A stretch of 64,000 nt of DNA from Streptomyces sp. SA15 (GTDB lineage Bacteria; Actinomycetota; Actinomycetes; Streptomycetales; Streptomycetaceae): assembly GCF_002291145.1 (NCBI RefSeq), contig NZ_NTGE01000017.1, positions 1 to 64,000 of the forward strand, written 5' to 3'. Position numbers and translations under genes: made by a program. Shown piece after piece: positions 56,058 through 64,000 of this stretch. The notes beneath the pieces are model-generated. The model was not told the DNA's origin and did not search any database. It worked only from the letters and a program-made list of their open reading frames with translations. How positions within the stretch are numbered: position 1 is the stretch's first letter; each line of letters starts with the position of its first letter.

Positions 56058-57568
56058 GAGCCCTGCCTTTCCCGCGCGGCGGTGGGAGCAACGTACGCGT
56101 ATCCGCTCCGCAGCTGGTACCGGGGCCAGTTGCGGGCGTAGGACGGCGGGCGGGCGCTGCCGGTCGTGAGGACGGCGACCGGGATCCGGTGTGCGGTCCG
56201 GGTGAGGGCTTCGCCGGTGGTGTCGGCGTTGTGGCCGCCGGTGTCGGCCGACGCGCAGCCGGCGTAGAAGGCGACCGGGACGTCGTCGTACCCGGTGAGC
56301 AGGCAGGGCGGCCGTACCCCGAGACGGTGCAGGTCTGCGACGTCGCGGGTCCAGTCCTGGCGGGCGGTCGTGTTGCGGGAGACGGTGGCCTGCAACACCG
56401 CGTACTGCACGGCCAGATGACCGGCCAGCCCGACGGCCACGAGGCCGACGACCACTGGCCGCCACCGCCTGCTCGGTGCGGTCATCAGGTGGGCGAGGGC
56501 GTCCGCGACGGGGATGGCCAGCAGCGCGTAGGCAGGGAGCAGGAAGCGGGGTGCGGCATATCCGATCAGGAAGAGGTAGGGGACGGCCGCCGTCACGGCG
56601 CACACCAGCGGCACCAGCGTGGCCGCCGTGCGCCGGGCCCGCACCGCGACCATCAGCGCGAGGGTCGCGAGCAGCGGCAGGACGAACCACCAGGCCGTCA
56701 CCGCGGGGTTCGGCATCGCCCCGGTGCACGGGCGGCACAGGGCGCGTCCGCCCAGGCTGCGCAGCTGGTCGCCGACGGCGAGGTGCCAGCCCAGTCCGCC
56801 CTGGACGCGGGAGCCTTCGGCCAGCCTCGCGCCCACGCCGCCGAAGCTGACGTACGCCTCGACGATCCACTCGGCAGCCCCGCCCGCCAGTCCACCGATC
56901 AGGGCGAGCAACAGTCGCAGGTGCCACTGGCGACGGACACAGACCAGCAGCGTGAGCAGGGGGAGGGTGGCCCAGACCGCGTCGGTGGGCCGCATCCACG
57001 CCATCAGCGCCGCACTCGCGGCCACGCCCCAAACCGGACCGCTCCGGCTGCGGTCGGCCTGGGCGCGCAGGAAGAAACCCACGCCCGCGAGGGCACCGAC
57101 GGCCACCCAGTAGTTGGGCATCACCTGCGGGCCGTAGAACAGCGTGATCCACAGCGACGCGAACAGCACCCCGCCGCCCGCGAGCACCCGCACGGGGAAC
57201 AGCTCCCGCCAGGCCCGCAGCGCCCAGTACAGACCGAGGCCGGACAGCACCGCCAGGTAGACCCGCAGCAACGGGGTGGACGACGACCAGGAGGCGATCG
57301 GGGCGGCCAGCAGCGAGATGCCGCGGGCGCGCGGCGCGCTGAAGAACGCCGCCGGCGCGTGTGCGCTGACCTGGCTGACGTACACCGTCTCGTCCCAGCC
57401 GAGGCCCACTCCAGGCCGCACGAGGGTGAGTTGGGCCAGTGTGAACGCGCCTGCGACGGCCGCGAGCCACCAGCTCTCGCCCATAACGTGCCAACGAGGG
57501 CGGGCCACGACGGGGGGCGGCCCGTGCCGTGTGGTGCGGGTGAGTACGGCCTCGGAGGTCTTTGTCAT
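56054..57568 (-). CDS. GT-C/GT39-like polyprenol-dependent membrane glycosyltransferase
   Basis: 504 aa, 10-12 membrane helices. The first extracytoplasmic loop has the acidic pair in GVGLGWDETVYVSQVSAHAP (D-E, the GT-C catalytic signature). It continues with GPQVMPNYWVAVGALAGVGF, AWMRPTDAVWATLPLL and PYLFLIGYAAPRFLLPAYAL. A soluble C-terminal part has PPCLLTGYDDVPVAFYAGC. It uses a lipid-phosphate sugar donor by family. Start ATG 57566-57568. Its promoter region is shared with the second blaI through paired palindromes. Confidence 0.8.
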   Translation of the reverse strand: MTKTSEAVLTRTTRHGPPPVVARPRWHVMGESWWLAAVAGAFTLAQLTLVRPGVGLGWDETVYVSQVSAHAPAAFFSAPRARGISLLAAPIASWSSSTPLLRVYLAVLSGLGLYWALRAWRELFPVRVLAGGGVLFASLWITLFYGPQVMPNYWVAVGALAGVGFFLRAQADRSRSGPVWGVAASAALMAWMRPTDAVWATLPLLTLLVCVRRQWHLRLLLALIGGLAGGAAEWIVEAYVSFGGVGARLAEGSRVQGGLGWHLAVGDQLRSLGGRALCRPCTGAMPNPAVTAWWFVLPLLATLALMVAVRARRTAATLVPLVCAVTAAVPYLFLIGYAAPRFLLPAYALLAIPVADALAHLMTAPSRRWRPVVVGLVAVGLAGHLAVQYAVLQATVSRNTTARQDWTRDVADLHRLGVRPPCLLTGYDDVPVAFYAGCASADTGGHNADTTGEALTRTAHRIPVAVLTTGSARPPSYARNWPRYQLRSGYAYVAPTAARERQGS

Positions 57569-57582
57569 CGTGCCCCCTCCAG

Positions 57583-57626
57583 CCCTACAGCTTGTAGGGT
57601 CCGCCCTACCCTACAAGCTGTAGGGT
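57583..57626. promoter_or_regulatory. Two BlaI-type operators
   Basis: CCCTACA-GCT-TGTAGGG (57583-57599) and ACCCTACA-AGC-TGTAGGGT (57608-57626), centres 26 bp apart, between the divergent glycosyltransferase and blaI genes. Same TACA-N3-TGTA core, with GGG flanks that differ from the first BlaI locus, so the two repressors may not cross-talk. Confidence 0.8.
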
Positions 57627-57668
57627 CGAGGAAGGTAAGGAAGAAGCGTGAGCCATGAGGTGGCGCAC

Positions 57669-58052
57669 ATGACAGACACAACGCCCCGTGGCAGGGCTGA
57701 GCGGCGGAGCCCGGGCGAGCTGGAGAGCGAGGTCCTCGCCGCCCTCTGGGCGACGGACCGGGCCCTCACTCCGGCTGACATCCAGGCCGACCTGGGCGGC
57801 GACCTCGCCTACAACACCGTGCACACCATCCTCAAACGCCTGCACGACAAGGGGCTCGTCGTCCGTGACGCGGACGGCCGGCGCGGGGCGTACCGCCCGG
57901 CGAAGGAGGCCGCGGAGATGACCGCCGAGGCGATGCACCAGCTCCTCGACCGGGGCCCTGACCCGATCGCCGCGCTCCAGCAGTTCGTCACCCGCCTCAG
58001 CCCGGAGGAGGAAGCAGCCCTGCGCGACCTTCTCGGCGAAAGCGGCTCATGA
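57669..58052 (+). CDS. BlaI/MecI-family transcriptional repressor (second)
   Basis: 127 aa from ATG 57669 (GAGGTG upstream) or 134 aa from GTG 57648 (AAGGAAG upstream). Winged helix: LESEVLAALWATDRALTPAD IQADLGGDLAYNTVHTILKR LHDKGLVVRDADGRRGAYRP. C-terminal EALRDLLGE-type dimer helix. The paralogue at 52099 has the TTVTTILTRL recognition helix versus YNTVHTILKRL here. Followed after 22 bases by a broken M56 gene, so its natural inactivating protease may be missing. Confidence 0.9.
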   Translation: MTDTTPRGRAERRSPGELESEVLAALWATDRALTPADIQADLGGDLAYNTVHTILKRLHDKGLVVRDADGRRGAYRPAKEAAEMTAEAMHQLLDRGPDPIAALQQFVTRLSPEEEAALRDLLGESGS

Positions 58053-58074
58053 CGGATCCCGGTGAGGAGACCCC

Positions 58075-58613
58075 ATGCGGATCGACGTCTACACGCCGCT
58101 GCTGCTGTCCCTGCTGCTGGCCGCCGTCAGCCCGCAGGTCGGCAGGCGTGTGACGCCCGCGCCGACGGCCCGTGTCCCGACCGCGGCGGCGGTCCTCACC
58201 GCGGCCGCCACCACCTGGGCGCTGATCCTGCTGGCCGCCACCTTGTCGATCAAGTGCCACCGGTCGTCGCCGACGCCCGTGCGGCCGGCCGGCGCCTGCC
58301 CGAGCCGGTTCCCGAAACCGTCGCCGTGGCCGCTCTGGCCGTCCTCGTGGCCATCGCCTGGCGCTTTCGCCGCACGATCCGTACCGAGCGTGCCACCCGC
58401 CGGGCCATGCGTCGTCTGTGTGTGGGTCATCCGGCCGGCACCGAACTCGTCGCCGCCTCTCCGACTCCCCAGGCGTTCGCCATCCCGGGCACTCCCGGCC
58501 GGATCCTGGTCACCTCCGCCACGCTCGCGGCACTGCGACCCGCCGAGCGCCGCGTCCTGATCGCCCACGAACGCGCCCACCTCACCCACCGCCATGCCCG
58601 CAAGGACCCCTAA
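58075..58613 (+). pseudogene. Truncated, frameshifted M56 metallopeptidase gene
   Basis: First frame: MRIDVYTPLLLSLLLAAVSP QVGRRVTPAPTARVP and a second helix ending WALILLAATL. After a short deletion near 58250 another frame continues RRLPEPVPETVAVAALAVLV, AIAWRFRR, ILVTSATLAALRPAERRVLI and AHERAHLTHRHARKDP, then stops. The HExxH (HERAH) is present but the helices that follow in the family are lost. Non-functional or a minimal relic. Confidence 0.75.
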
Positions 58614-59101
58614 GACAACAGGCGCCTCACAAGGCCCGTACGGTTCGGCGCATGAAGCCTCCATGAAGGCGACCTGCGTGACACCTGCCGTTGGGTGGGC
58701 AGCGGCCGAACTCATGGTTCCAGCCGTGCCGGTCACCGGGCTGTGGAACCGGCAAGCGGGATGCCGGCGGTGTACGGCGTCAGCGGCGATGCTCCTGTGT
58801 CGTACAGCCGCGACAGGATCGTCAGCACTGGCGTGTACGCCAGGTCCCCTGGCAGCTAATCCCTCACCTGCCTGCCGTCAGCGGCTCATCGGCCGCCCAC
58901 AGAGCGGCGAGGACACCACTCTCCAGCTCCCGCGCGCCCGCGGCCGGGTCCCGGCGACCTCGCCGTGTGCCGCGTCGCTCACCGATTTCGCCCCTTTCCC
59001 GGCTCGGCCGCCCAGGCCACTCGCCTACGACCTCGGCCTCGCCCCGCCCACCGTGGACCGAACCGACGAGCGGTGGCCGGGCAGGGCGCGCTCGTGGCGG
59101 G
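58614..59101. other. Region without a supportable gene
   Basis: About 490 bases between the broken M56 gene and the ABC operon terminator. Several stop-free stretches are Arg/Pro/Ser-rich false frames. A piece such as LAYDLGLAPPTVDRTDERWP (about 59.02-59.08 kb) may be debris. Nothing could be named. Confidence 0.45.
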
Positions 59102-59132
59102 GGCCGCCCGGGTGACAGGCGCCCGGGCGGCC
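59102..59132. terminator. Hairpin terminator of the ABC operon
   Basis: 11-bp perfect stem GGCCGCCCGGG / CCCGGGCGGCC with a 9-base loop, 20 bases after the binding-protein stop. Confidence 0.75.
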
Positions 59133-59151
59133 GACCATGAGCGGTGCAGGC

Positions 59152-60237
59152 TCAGCCGTTCGGCCCCGCCGGGGTCGTGGTGGTCTTGAAACCCTCGGTC
59201 TTGTTGGCCTGGATGGCGAAGTCATTGGTGAACGTCTTGCTGAGGTTCACCGACGACTTGACGTTGCCGACCAACTGCTCCGTCGCCAACGAGGTCTTCG
59301 GGCCGCCGGCCGGCATCAGGCCGTCCGGGAGAAACTGGCCCTTGTCCTCGGTCAGGGCCGAGATGTAGTCGGCCTTGGTCACCAACTGGTTCGACACGTA
59401 CGACGCGGGCAGCTTGTTCGCTATGTCGGCCGCGCTGTGGGTGTTGATCCAGTGCATGGTGGCGACGAGCGCGTCGACGACCTTCTGCACCGTGTCCTTG
59501 TGCGCGTTCACCCAGTCGGTGCGGGCGAGCACACTGGCCGCGGGATAGGCGCCGCCCATCGCCGCCGTGGCGCCGGAGGTGGTGGCCAGGTCGATGGCGG
59601 AGGTACCGACGCCCTTCTTCTGGATCGCGGCGACCGTCGGCTGCGTCGTCATCACGCAGGCGACCTTGCCGTTCTGCAGCGCGGCGATGGCGGTGGAGCC
59701 CGCGCCGACCCCGATCCGGTGGTACTGGTCGCTCTTGACGCCCTTCTTGGCGGCCAGGAACTGGGTGAGGGTGTCGGTGCCCGAACCCAGGTCGGTGACG
59801 CCGACGGTCTTCCCCTTGAAGTCGGCGCCCGAGTGGACGCCCGACTTCTTGGTGCACATCTCGCGCTCGCCCGGCGCGCCGGAGAGCTGGACGACGTCCT
59901 CCACCGCCTTGCCCTTCGCCTGGAACTCGATCGTGTGGTTGTACCAGGCGCCCGCCATGTCCACCTGCCCCGAGGCCATGGCTTCCTCGGCGCCGACACC
60001 GCCGTCCTGCTCGGTGCTCAGCTGGACGTTGACGCCGTACTTCTTGTAGAAGCCGAGCTGCTGGGCGAGCTGGTACGGCAGGTAGATCTGCTTGTCGAGG
60101 CCGCCGGCCATGAGCTTGACGGTCGGCGTGCCACCCCCACCGCCGCTCCCGGCGGACGAGGTGCTGGAACAGGCGCTGACCGAGCCGAGGGCGAGAAGGG
60201 TGAGGACGGACGCGGCGACGGCGGATCGTCTGGACAT
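59152..60237 (-). CDS. ABC transporter substrate-binding lipoprotein (NMT1/SsuA-like)
   Basis: 361 aa. Lipoprotein signal MSRRSAVAASVLTLLALGSV SAC (Cys about 23), then a Ser/Gly linker. Binding fold: TVKLMAGGLDKQIYLPYQLA QQLGFYKKYGVNVQLSTEQD, VDMAGAWYNHTIEFQAKGKA, FKGKTVGVTDLGSGTDTLTQ and AALQNGKVACVMTTQPTVAA. This is the SsuA/ThiY/NMT1 class (sulfonates, pyrimidines, nitrate). Last gene of the operon. An earlier start at 60249 is possible. The specific ligand is unknown. Confidence 0.9.
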   Translation of the reverse strand: MSRRSAVAASVLTLLALGSVSACSSTSSAGSGGGGGTPTVKLMAGGLDKQIYLPYQLAQQLGFYKKYGVNVQLSTEQDGGVGAEEAMASGQVDMAGAWYNHTIEFQAKGKAVEDVVQLSGAPGEREMCTKKSGVHSGADFKGKTVGVTDLGSGTDTLTQFLAAKKGVKSDQYHRIGVGAGSTAIAALQNGKVACVMTTQPTVAAIQKKGVGTSAIDLATTSGATAAMGGAYPAASVLARTDWVNAHKDTVQKVVDALVATMHWINTHSAADIANKLPASYVSNQLVTKADYISALTEDKGQFLPDGLMPAGGPKTSLATEQLVGNVKSSVNLSKTFTNDFAIQANKTEGFKTTTTPAGPNG

Positions 60238-60296
60238 GGCTGACCACATTCCTTTGCTGAAGGTTCTGAGATGCAGGAGGGGGAAGTGCGGGGACA

Positions 60297-61172
60297 TCAG
60301 AGGGAGTTGGCCTCGGACGGCGCCGGTGGGCGCCAGGACAGCAGCCGGTGCTCGAGCTTGCCGATCAGCCACTCGGCGCCGAGCACGATGACCGAGATGA
60401 CGAGCATCGTCGCGAACACGCCGTTGGGATCGAAGTTGTTCTGCGCGGTCTTGATGACCAGGCCGAGGCCGCTCTGCGCGCCGAGCACCTCGCCGACCAG
60501 CGCGCCGACGATGGCGAAGCCGAAGGCGCTGTGCAGGCTGGCGATGATCCAGGTGAGCGCCGACGGCACGATGACGTGCCGGGTGATCTGCGTCTGCGAG
60601 GCGCCGAGCACCTTCGCGTTGGCGAGGATGTTCCGGTCGACCTCACGCACGCCCTGGAAGGCGTTGAAGAAGACGATGAAGAACACCAGCACCGCGGCGA
60701 GCAGGATCTTCGGCAGTACGCCGATGCCGAACGCGACGATGAAGATCGAGCCGAGGACGATACGCGGGATCGCGTTGACCATCTTGATGTAGGGGCCGAG
60801 CACATCGGCGAGGAAGCGGCTCTGGCCCAGCGTCACGCCGAAGACCACCCCGGTGACGGCCCCGAGGGCGAAGCCGGCGAGCGCCTCCTGGATCGTGGTC
60901 CAGATGTTCGAGTAGAACGACCCGAACTCGGTGCCGTGCCGGAAGAGGTCGACCAGCCGCTGGGCGATCCCGGACGGCTGCCCGAAGAAGAACGGGTCGA
61001 CGAGCCCCCAGGCGGTGAACGCCTGCCAGCCGCCGATGACGAAGACCGCGAGGCCGATGCGGCCCGCCCACACCAGCGCGACGCGCTGCCTGGCGGCGCG
61101 CTTGGCGGCGTTCGCGGCCGCGGACGGTGCGGCGTCCTTGACCAAGCCGGCGGAAACGGACGTCGTGCTCAT
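60297..61172 (-). CDS. ABC transporter permease (SsuC/TauC-like)
   Basis: 291 aa, six membrane helices after a charged N-terminus (VALVWAGRIGLAVFVIGGWQ first). BPD_transp_1 domain with EAA loop GVREVDRNILANAKVLGASQ TQITRHVIVPSALTWIIASL. The end EWLIGKLEHRLLSWRP is usual for SsuC-type permeases. ATG overlaps the ATPase stop by four bases. Couples ATP hydrolysis by the upstream-encoded ATPase to uptake. Confidence 0.93.
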   Translation of the reverse strand: MSTTSVSAGLVKDAAPSAAANAAKRAARQRVALVWAGRIGLAVFVIGGWQAFTAWGLVDPFFFGQPSGIAQRLVDLFRHGTEFGSFYSNIWTTIQEALAGFALGAVTGVVFGVTLGQSRFLADVLGPYIKMVNAIPRIVLGSIFIVAFGIGVLPKILLAAVLVFFIVFFNAFQGVREVDRNILANAKVLGASQTQITRHVIVPSALTWIIASLHSAFGFAIVGALVGEVLGAQSGLGLVIKTAQNNFDPNGVFATMLVISVIVLGAEWLIGKLEHRLLSWRPPAPSEANSL

Positions 61173-62029
61173 GCCGTACCTCCTGCGGTGCGGGCGTAAG
61201 CGCGCTCCACCTCCTCGCGCAGCGTTTCCCAGATCTGGTGCTGAAGTTCGATGAAGCGAGGCTGGAAGCGGATCTCCTGGACCGCGCCGCGCGGGCGCGG
61301 CAGGTCGATGTCGAAGACCGCCTTGACCGAGCCGGGGCTGGACGTCATGACGACGACCCGGTCGGCGAGCGCCACGGCCTCGTCGAGGTCGTGGGTGATG
61401 AAGATGACCGACGGACGGATCTGCTCCCACAGGCCGAGCAGCTCGGTCGACATGATCGCCTTGGTCTGCACGTCCAGGGCACCGAACGGCTCGTCCATGA
61501 TCAGGATCTTGGGTTCGTTGATCAGCGCCGCGGCCATCGCCACGCGCTTGCGCATACCGCCGGAGAGCTGGTGTGGGTAGCGGTCCTCGAACCCCGTCAG
61601 ACCCACCCGGCGCAGCCAGTCGCGCGCCGAGGCTTGTGCCTGCTCTTTGGGGACGCCGCGGAAGACCGGGCCCATCAGGACGTTGCCGAGGACGGTCTTC
61701 CAGGGCAGCAGCGCGTCGGTCTGGAACATGAAGCTGACGCCGTCGGCGACGCCGTCCACTTCACGGCCGCCGACCTTGACCGACCCCTCGCTGGGCCGGT
61801 CGAGCCCGGACACCATGCTCAAGGTCGTCGACTTGCCGCAGCCGGTCGGGCCCACCACCGCGCAGAACTGGCCCGGCTCCACTGTGAAGGAGACGTCCCG
61901 CAGCGCCGTGAACACCTCACCCGCAGGAGTCAGAAACCGTTTGGTGAGTCCTGAAATCTCGACTCGCGCGCTGTCCCGGCCGACTTTCTCGGCGCCTGGG
62001 CTCACCGCGACATCGTTTCGCGAAGCCAT
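61169..62029 (-). CDS. ABC transporter ATP-binding protein (SsuB/TauB-like)
   Basis: 286 aa. Walker A VVGPTGCGKSTTLSMVSGLD (about 60-70), Q-loop FMFQTDALLPWKTVLGNVLM, signature HQLSGGMRKRVAMAAALINE, Walker B ILIMDEPFGALD and H-loop VIFITHDLDEAVALADRVVV. First gene of the operon; ATG 62027-62029. The 240-base gap to the divergent kinase gene would hold both promoters, and the two-component system is a good candidate regulator. Confidence 0.95.
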   Translation of the reverse strand: MASRNDVAVSPGAEKVGRDSARVEISGLTKRFLTPAGEVFTALRDVSFTVEPGQFCAVVGPTGCGKSTTLSMVSGLDRPSEGSVKVGGREVDGVADGVSFMFQTDALLPWKTVLGNVLMGPVFRGVPKEQAQASARDWLRRVGLTGFEDRYPHQLSGGMRKRVAMAAALINEPKILIMDEPFGALDVQTKAIMSTELLGLWEQIRPSVIFITHDLDEAVALADRVVVMTSSPGSVKAVFDIDLPRPRGAVQEIRFQPRFIELQHQIWETLREEVERAYARTAGGTA

Positions 62030-62267
62030 CTGAGGCCGTCTCCTTTCCTCACCTCGGAGGTCGAGGAAGGCAGACGCTAAAGCCCGCCGCAGTGTTACGT
62101 CGCTGTTTCACACGTATCTCGCGTTAGTCGTGTTAACAGGGGTTCTGCGCGTTCTGCTCAGCAGGCCAGGGGGTGGGCAGGATGCCCGTGGTGGGACACA
62201 ATCACGCCACCACGGGTACGGCGCAGGGGCCGGGCCCGGCAGCACGACAAGGGTGAAGGCACCTGTG

Positions 62268-63932
62268 ATGCCCATCCGTATCCGGATCGGCCGCGGAGGG
62301 AAGGGGAGGCTCTCCGCGCGGATCCTGGCCAGTCAGCTGGTCATCCTGACCCTCACCGGAGCCATCGGCTTCGTCCTGTTCGCGTTCGCCCAGCGGGCCG
62401 AGATCGACCGAGCCTACGAGCAGCGGGCACTGGACATCGCGCAGACCACGGCCGCCGAGCCGCAGATCCGGCAGGCCGTGGCGCACGGGGGCGGCAACGG
62501 CATCGTGCAGACCGTCGCCGAACGGATCCGCAAGGCGTCGGGGGCGTCATACGTGGTCGTGATCGACCTGCACGGCATCCGCCACTCGCACCCCGACCCG
62601 GCGCTGATCGGCGAGCCGGTGGGCGATCCGATCGTGGTGCTGGACGGCCGCCCGCACGTGGGTTCCGACCAGGGCGCGACCGGGCGGTCCGCCAACGGCA
62701 AGGCTCCGCTGTACGGGCCCACGGGCACGCTGGTCGGCGAGGTCTCGGCCGGCATCCCGGAACGCGATGTGCTCGGCGAGCTGTGGCGGGAGCTGCCCAC
62801 CTTCGGCCTGTACGCCGCGATCGCCGTCGCGGTCGGCTCGGCGGCCGCGTTCCTACTGGCCAGGCGGCTGAAGCGGTCGACCTTCGGGCTGGAACTGGAG
62901 GAGATCGCCGGACTGCTCCAGGACCGCGAGGCCATGCTCCACGGCATCCGGGAAGGCGTGATCGCCTTCGCTCCCGACGGTCGGATCACCGTGGTCAACG
63001 ACGAGGCCCGCAACCTGCTCGGCCTCGGCACGGCGCTCGGCAGCAGGCTCGAGGAGGTGCTGCCCGACGGTCGGCTGCGCCGCGCCCTGGACGGCACCCT
63101 GACCGGCACCGACCTCAGCGTGCTGACCGACCACCACTGCCTGGTGGTCAACCGGATGCCGGTGACGCTGCACGGCCGTGAACTGGGCGCGGTGGTCACC
63201 GTCCGCGACCGCACCGAGCTGATCGGGCTGCTGCGCGAACTGGACTCGGTGCGCGGGTTGACCGACGCCCTGCGCGCCCAGCAGCACGAGTTCACCAACC
63301 GCATGCACACCGTGGCCGGGCTGCTGGACATCGGCGACCACGACGCCGCCTTCGAGTACGCCGTCGAGTCGGCCGGTGCCGACCAGGCGCTGACCGAGTC
63401 CGTACGCGAACGGATCGGCAACGCGCTGCTCGTGGGGCTGATCGTCGCCAAGACCACGGTGGCCGCGGAACGCGGGGTACAGGTGGTGCTCAGCGACGAC
63501 TCCGCGCTCGGCGAGGACCCGCCCCATCTGCGCCGGCTGCTGACCATCGTCGGCAACCTCCTGGACAACGCGATCGACGCCGCGGCCGGCGGACCGGCCC
63601 CGGCGGGCGGCCGCGAGGTCGAGCTCTCGCTGATCGAGGCTGTCGACCAGGTGCTGGTGCGGGTCGCGGACAGCGGCCCGGGGATTCCGCCGGGTGCCGC
63701 CGAATCGATCTTCGAGGACGGCTGGTCGACCCGGCCCGACCGGGGCACCGCCCGGCGCGGGCTGGGGCTGGCCCTCGTCCACAGGCTGGCCCAGCGGCAC
63801 GGCGGGACGATCGAGGTCAGTGAAGGGCCGGGCGCGGTCTTCACCGTCGCACTCCCGCTGCCGGACGCCACCCCGGTACCACGAGACGCACAGTTCACGA
63901 CGGCCTCGCCGACAGGAGGTGACCGCGCATGA
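62268..63932 (+). CDS. CitA/DcuS-type sensor histidine kinase
   Basis: 554 aa. Membrane helices at about 21-42 (ILASQLVILTLTGAIGFVLF) and 178-202, an extracytoplasmic PAS-like sensor between (YVVVIDLHGIRHSHPDPALI GEPVG), cytoplasmic PAS (GVIAFAPDGRITVVNDEARN), H-box QQHEFTNRMHTVAGLLDIGD, and HATPase_c with NLLDNAIDAAAGG, DSGPGIPPGAAESIFEDGWS and GLGLALVHRLAQRHGG. This is the DcuS/CitA/DctS class that senses carboxylates. The start is ATG 62268 after GAAGG. Coupled to the response regulator by a four-base overlap. Confidence 0.93.
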   Translation: MPIRIRIGRGGKGRLSARILASQLVILTLTGAIGFVLFAFAQRAEIDRAYEQRALDIAQTTAAEPQIRQAVAHGGGNGIVQTVAERIRKASGASYVVVIDLHGIRHSHPDPALIGEPVGDPIVVLDGRPHVGSDQGATGRSANGKAPLYGPTGTLVGEVSAGIPERDVLGELWRELPTFGLYAAIAVAVGSAAAFLLARRLKRSTFGLELEEIAGLLQDREAMLHGIREGVIAFAPDGRITVVNDEARNLLGLGTALGSRLEEVLPDGRLRRALDGTLTGTDLSVLTDHHCLVVNRMPVTLHGRELGAVVTVRDRTELIGLLRELDSVRGLTDALRAQQHEFTNRMHTVAGLLDIGDHDAAFEYAVESAGADQALTESVRERIGNALLVGLIVAKTTVAAERGVQVVLSDDSALGEDPPHLRRLLTIVGNLLDNAIDAAAGGPAPAGGREVELSLIEAVDQVLVRVADSGPGIPPGAAESIFEDGWSTRPDRGTARRGLGLALVHRLAQRHGGTIEVSEGPGAVFTVALPLPDATPVPRDAQFTTASPTGGDRA

Positions 63933-64000
63933 TCCGGACCCTGGTGGTGGACGACGACTTCCACATCAGCCACATCCACTGTGACTACGCGGCCCGCGTG
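63929..64000 (+). CDS. CitB/DcuR-type response regulator, N-terminal part
   Basis: Only 24 residues before the window edge: MIRTLVVDDDFHISHIHCDY AARV, the start of a receiver domain with the acidic DDD. Starts inside the kinase stop (ATGA) after GGAGGTG. By pairing with a CitA/DcuS kinase it should be a CitB-family regulator; the output domain is outside the window. Confidence 0.85.
   Translation, partial: MIRTLVVDDDFHISHIHCDYAARV

Noticed and set aside
55113..57494. 793-aa minus-strand frame covering flippase and glycosyltransferase genes
   Set aside because: Its first two thirds are an out-of-frame reading of the glycosyltransferase (Arg/Pro-rich). Only the last 314 residues are real and are annotated separately.
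1..64000. CRISPR arrays, tRNA or rRNA genes
   Set aside because: No regular spaced repeats, CCA-ended cloverleaf regions or rRNA-like sequence were noticed on either strand.

Overview
The window is very GC-rich actinobacterial chromosomal DNA. Codon third positions are almost all G or C, GTG starts are common, ribosome sites are GGAGG-like, and several proteins are typical of Streptomyces: a NfeD/flotillin pair, BaeRF, BlaI/M56 pairs, COG4705 membrane proteins and Streptomyces-type tyrosine recombinase pieces. No rRNA, tRNA or CRISPR was seen. The left edge cuts an amidinotransferase and the right edge cuts a response regulator.

Layout. 0-12 kb is a stress and proteostasis block: CBS-domain protein, DUF2267 protein, Hsp20, a dnaK-grpE operon without dnaJ or hspR, a lipase-maturation-factor-like membrane protein, a J-domain protein and an SRAP/HMCES-type DNA-repair protein. 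It ends with a His-rich DUF4396 membrane protein behind a promoter that carries a CsoR-like (copper) palindrome. 12-17 kb is a small-molecule enzyme cluster: an SDR, two alpha/beta hydrolases and an unrecognised 474-aa protein. 17-24 kb holds membrane and ion functions: NfeD, flotillin, an ArsB/NhaD-type transporter, a decayed cation:proton antiporter and the KtrB/KtrA potassium uptake pair.

24-42 kb is an accessory region full of gene debris. Intact genes (CBS protein, maleylpyruvate-isomerase-like protein, TetR, alpha/beta hydrolase, NmrA-like protein, VapBC, BaeRF, DLH-like protein, universal stress protein) alternate with truncated or frameshifted pieces: DUF2267 copy, SDRs, ISL3 transposase, integrase halves in permuted order, second VapBC, dienelactone hydrolase, pentapeptide protein and flavin reductase. 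Two promoters here share the same pair of 16-bp palindromes.

42-59 kb is an envelope and regulation block. A truncated Rhs tail overlaps a two-helix membrane protein and lies directly behind a bifunctional penicillin-binding protein. Next is a DedA-PAP2-PAP2-response regulator-kinase operon. It faces a BlaI-M56 peptidase operon across BlaI-type palindromes. A COG4705 gene converges on the kinase, and an inverted, partly decayed copy of this kinase/COG4705 pair lies 5 kb away. Both COG4705 genes carry the same 11-bp-period direct repeat upstream. A second BlaI/M56 pair (M56 broken) faces a membrane glycosyltransferase/flippase operon, again across paired BlaI-type palindromes. 59-64 kb holds an NMT1/SsuA-like ABC importer operon divergent from a CitA/DcuS-type two-component system.

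All assignments were made by reading translated sequence and recalling family motifs. No database search was run.
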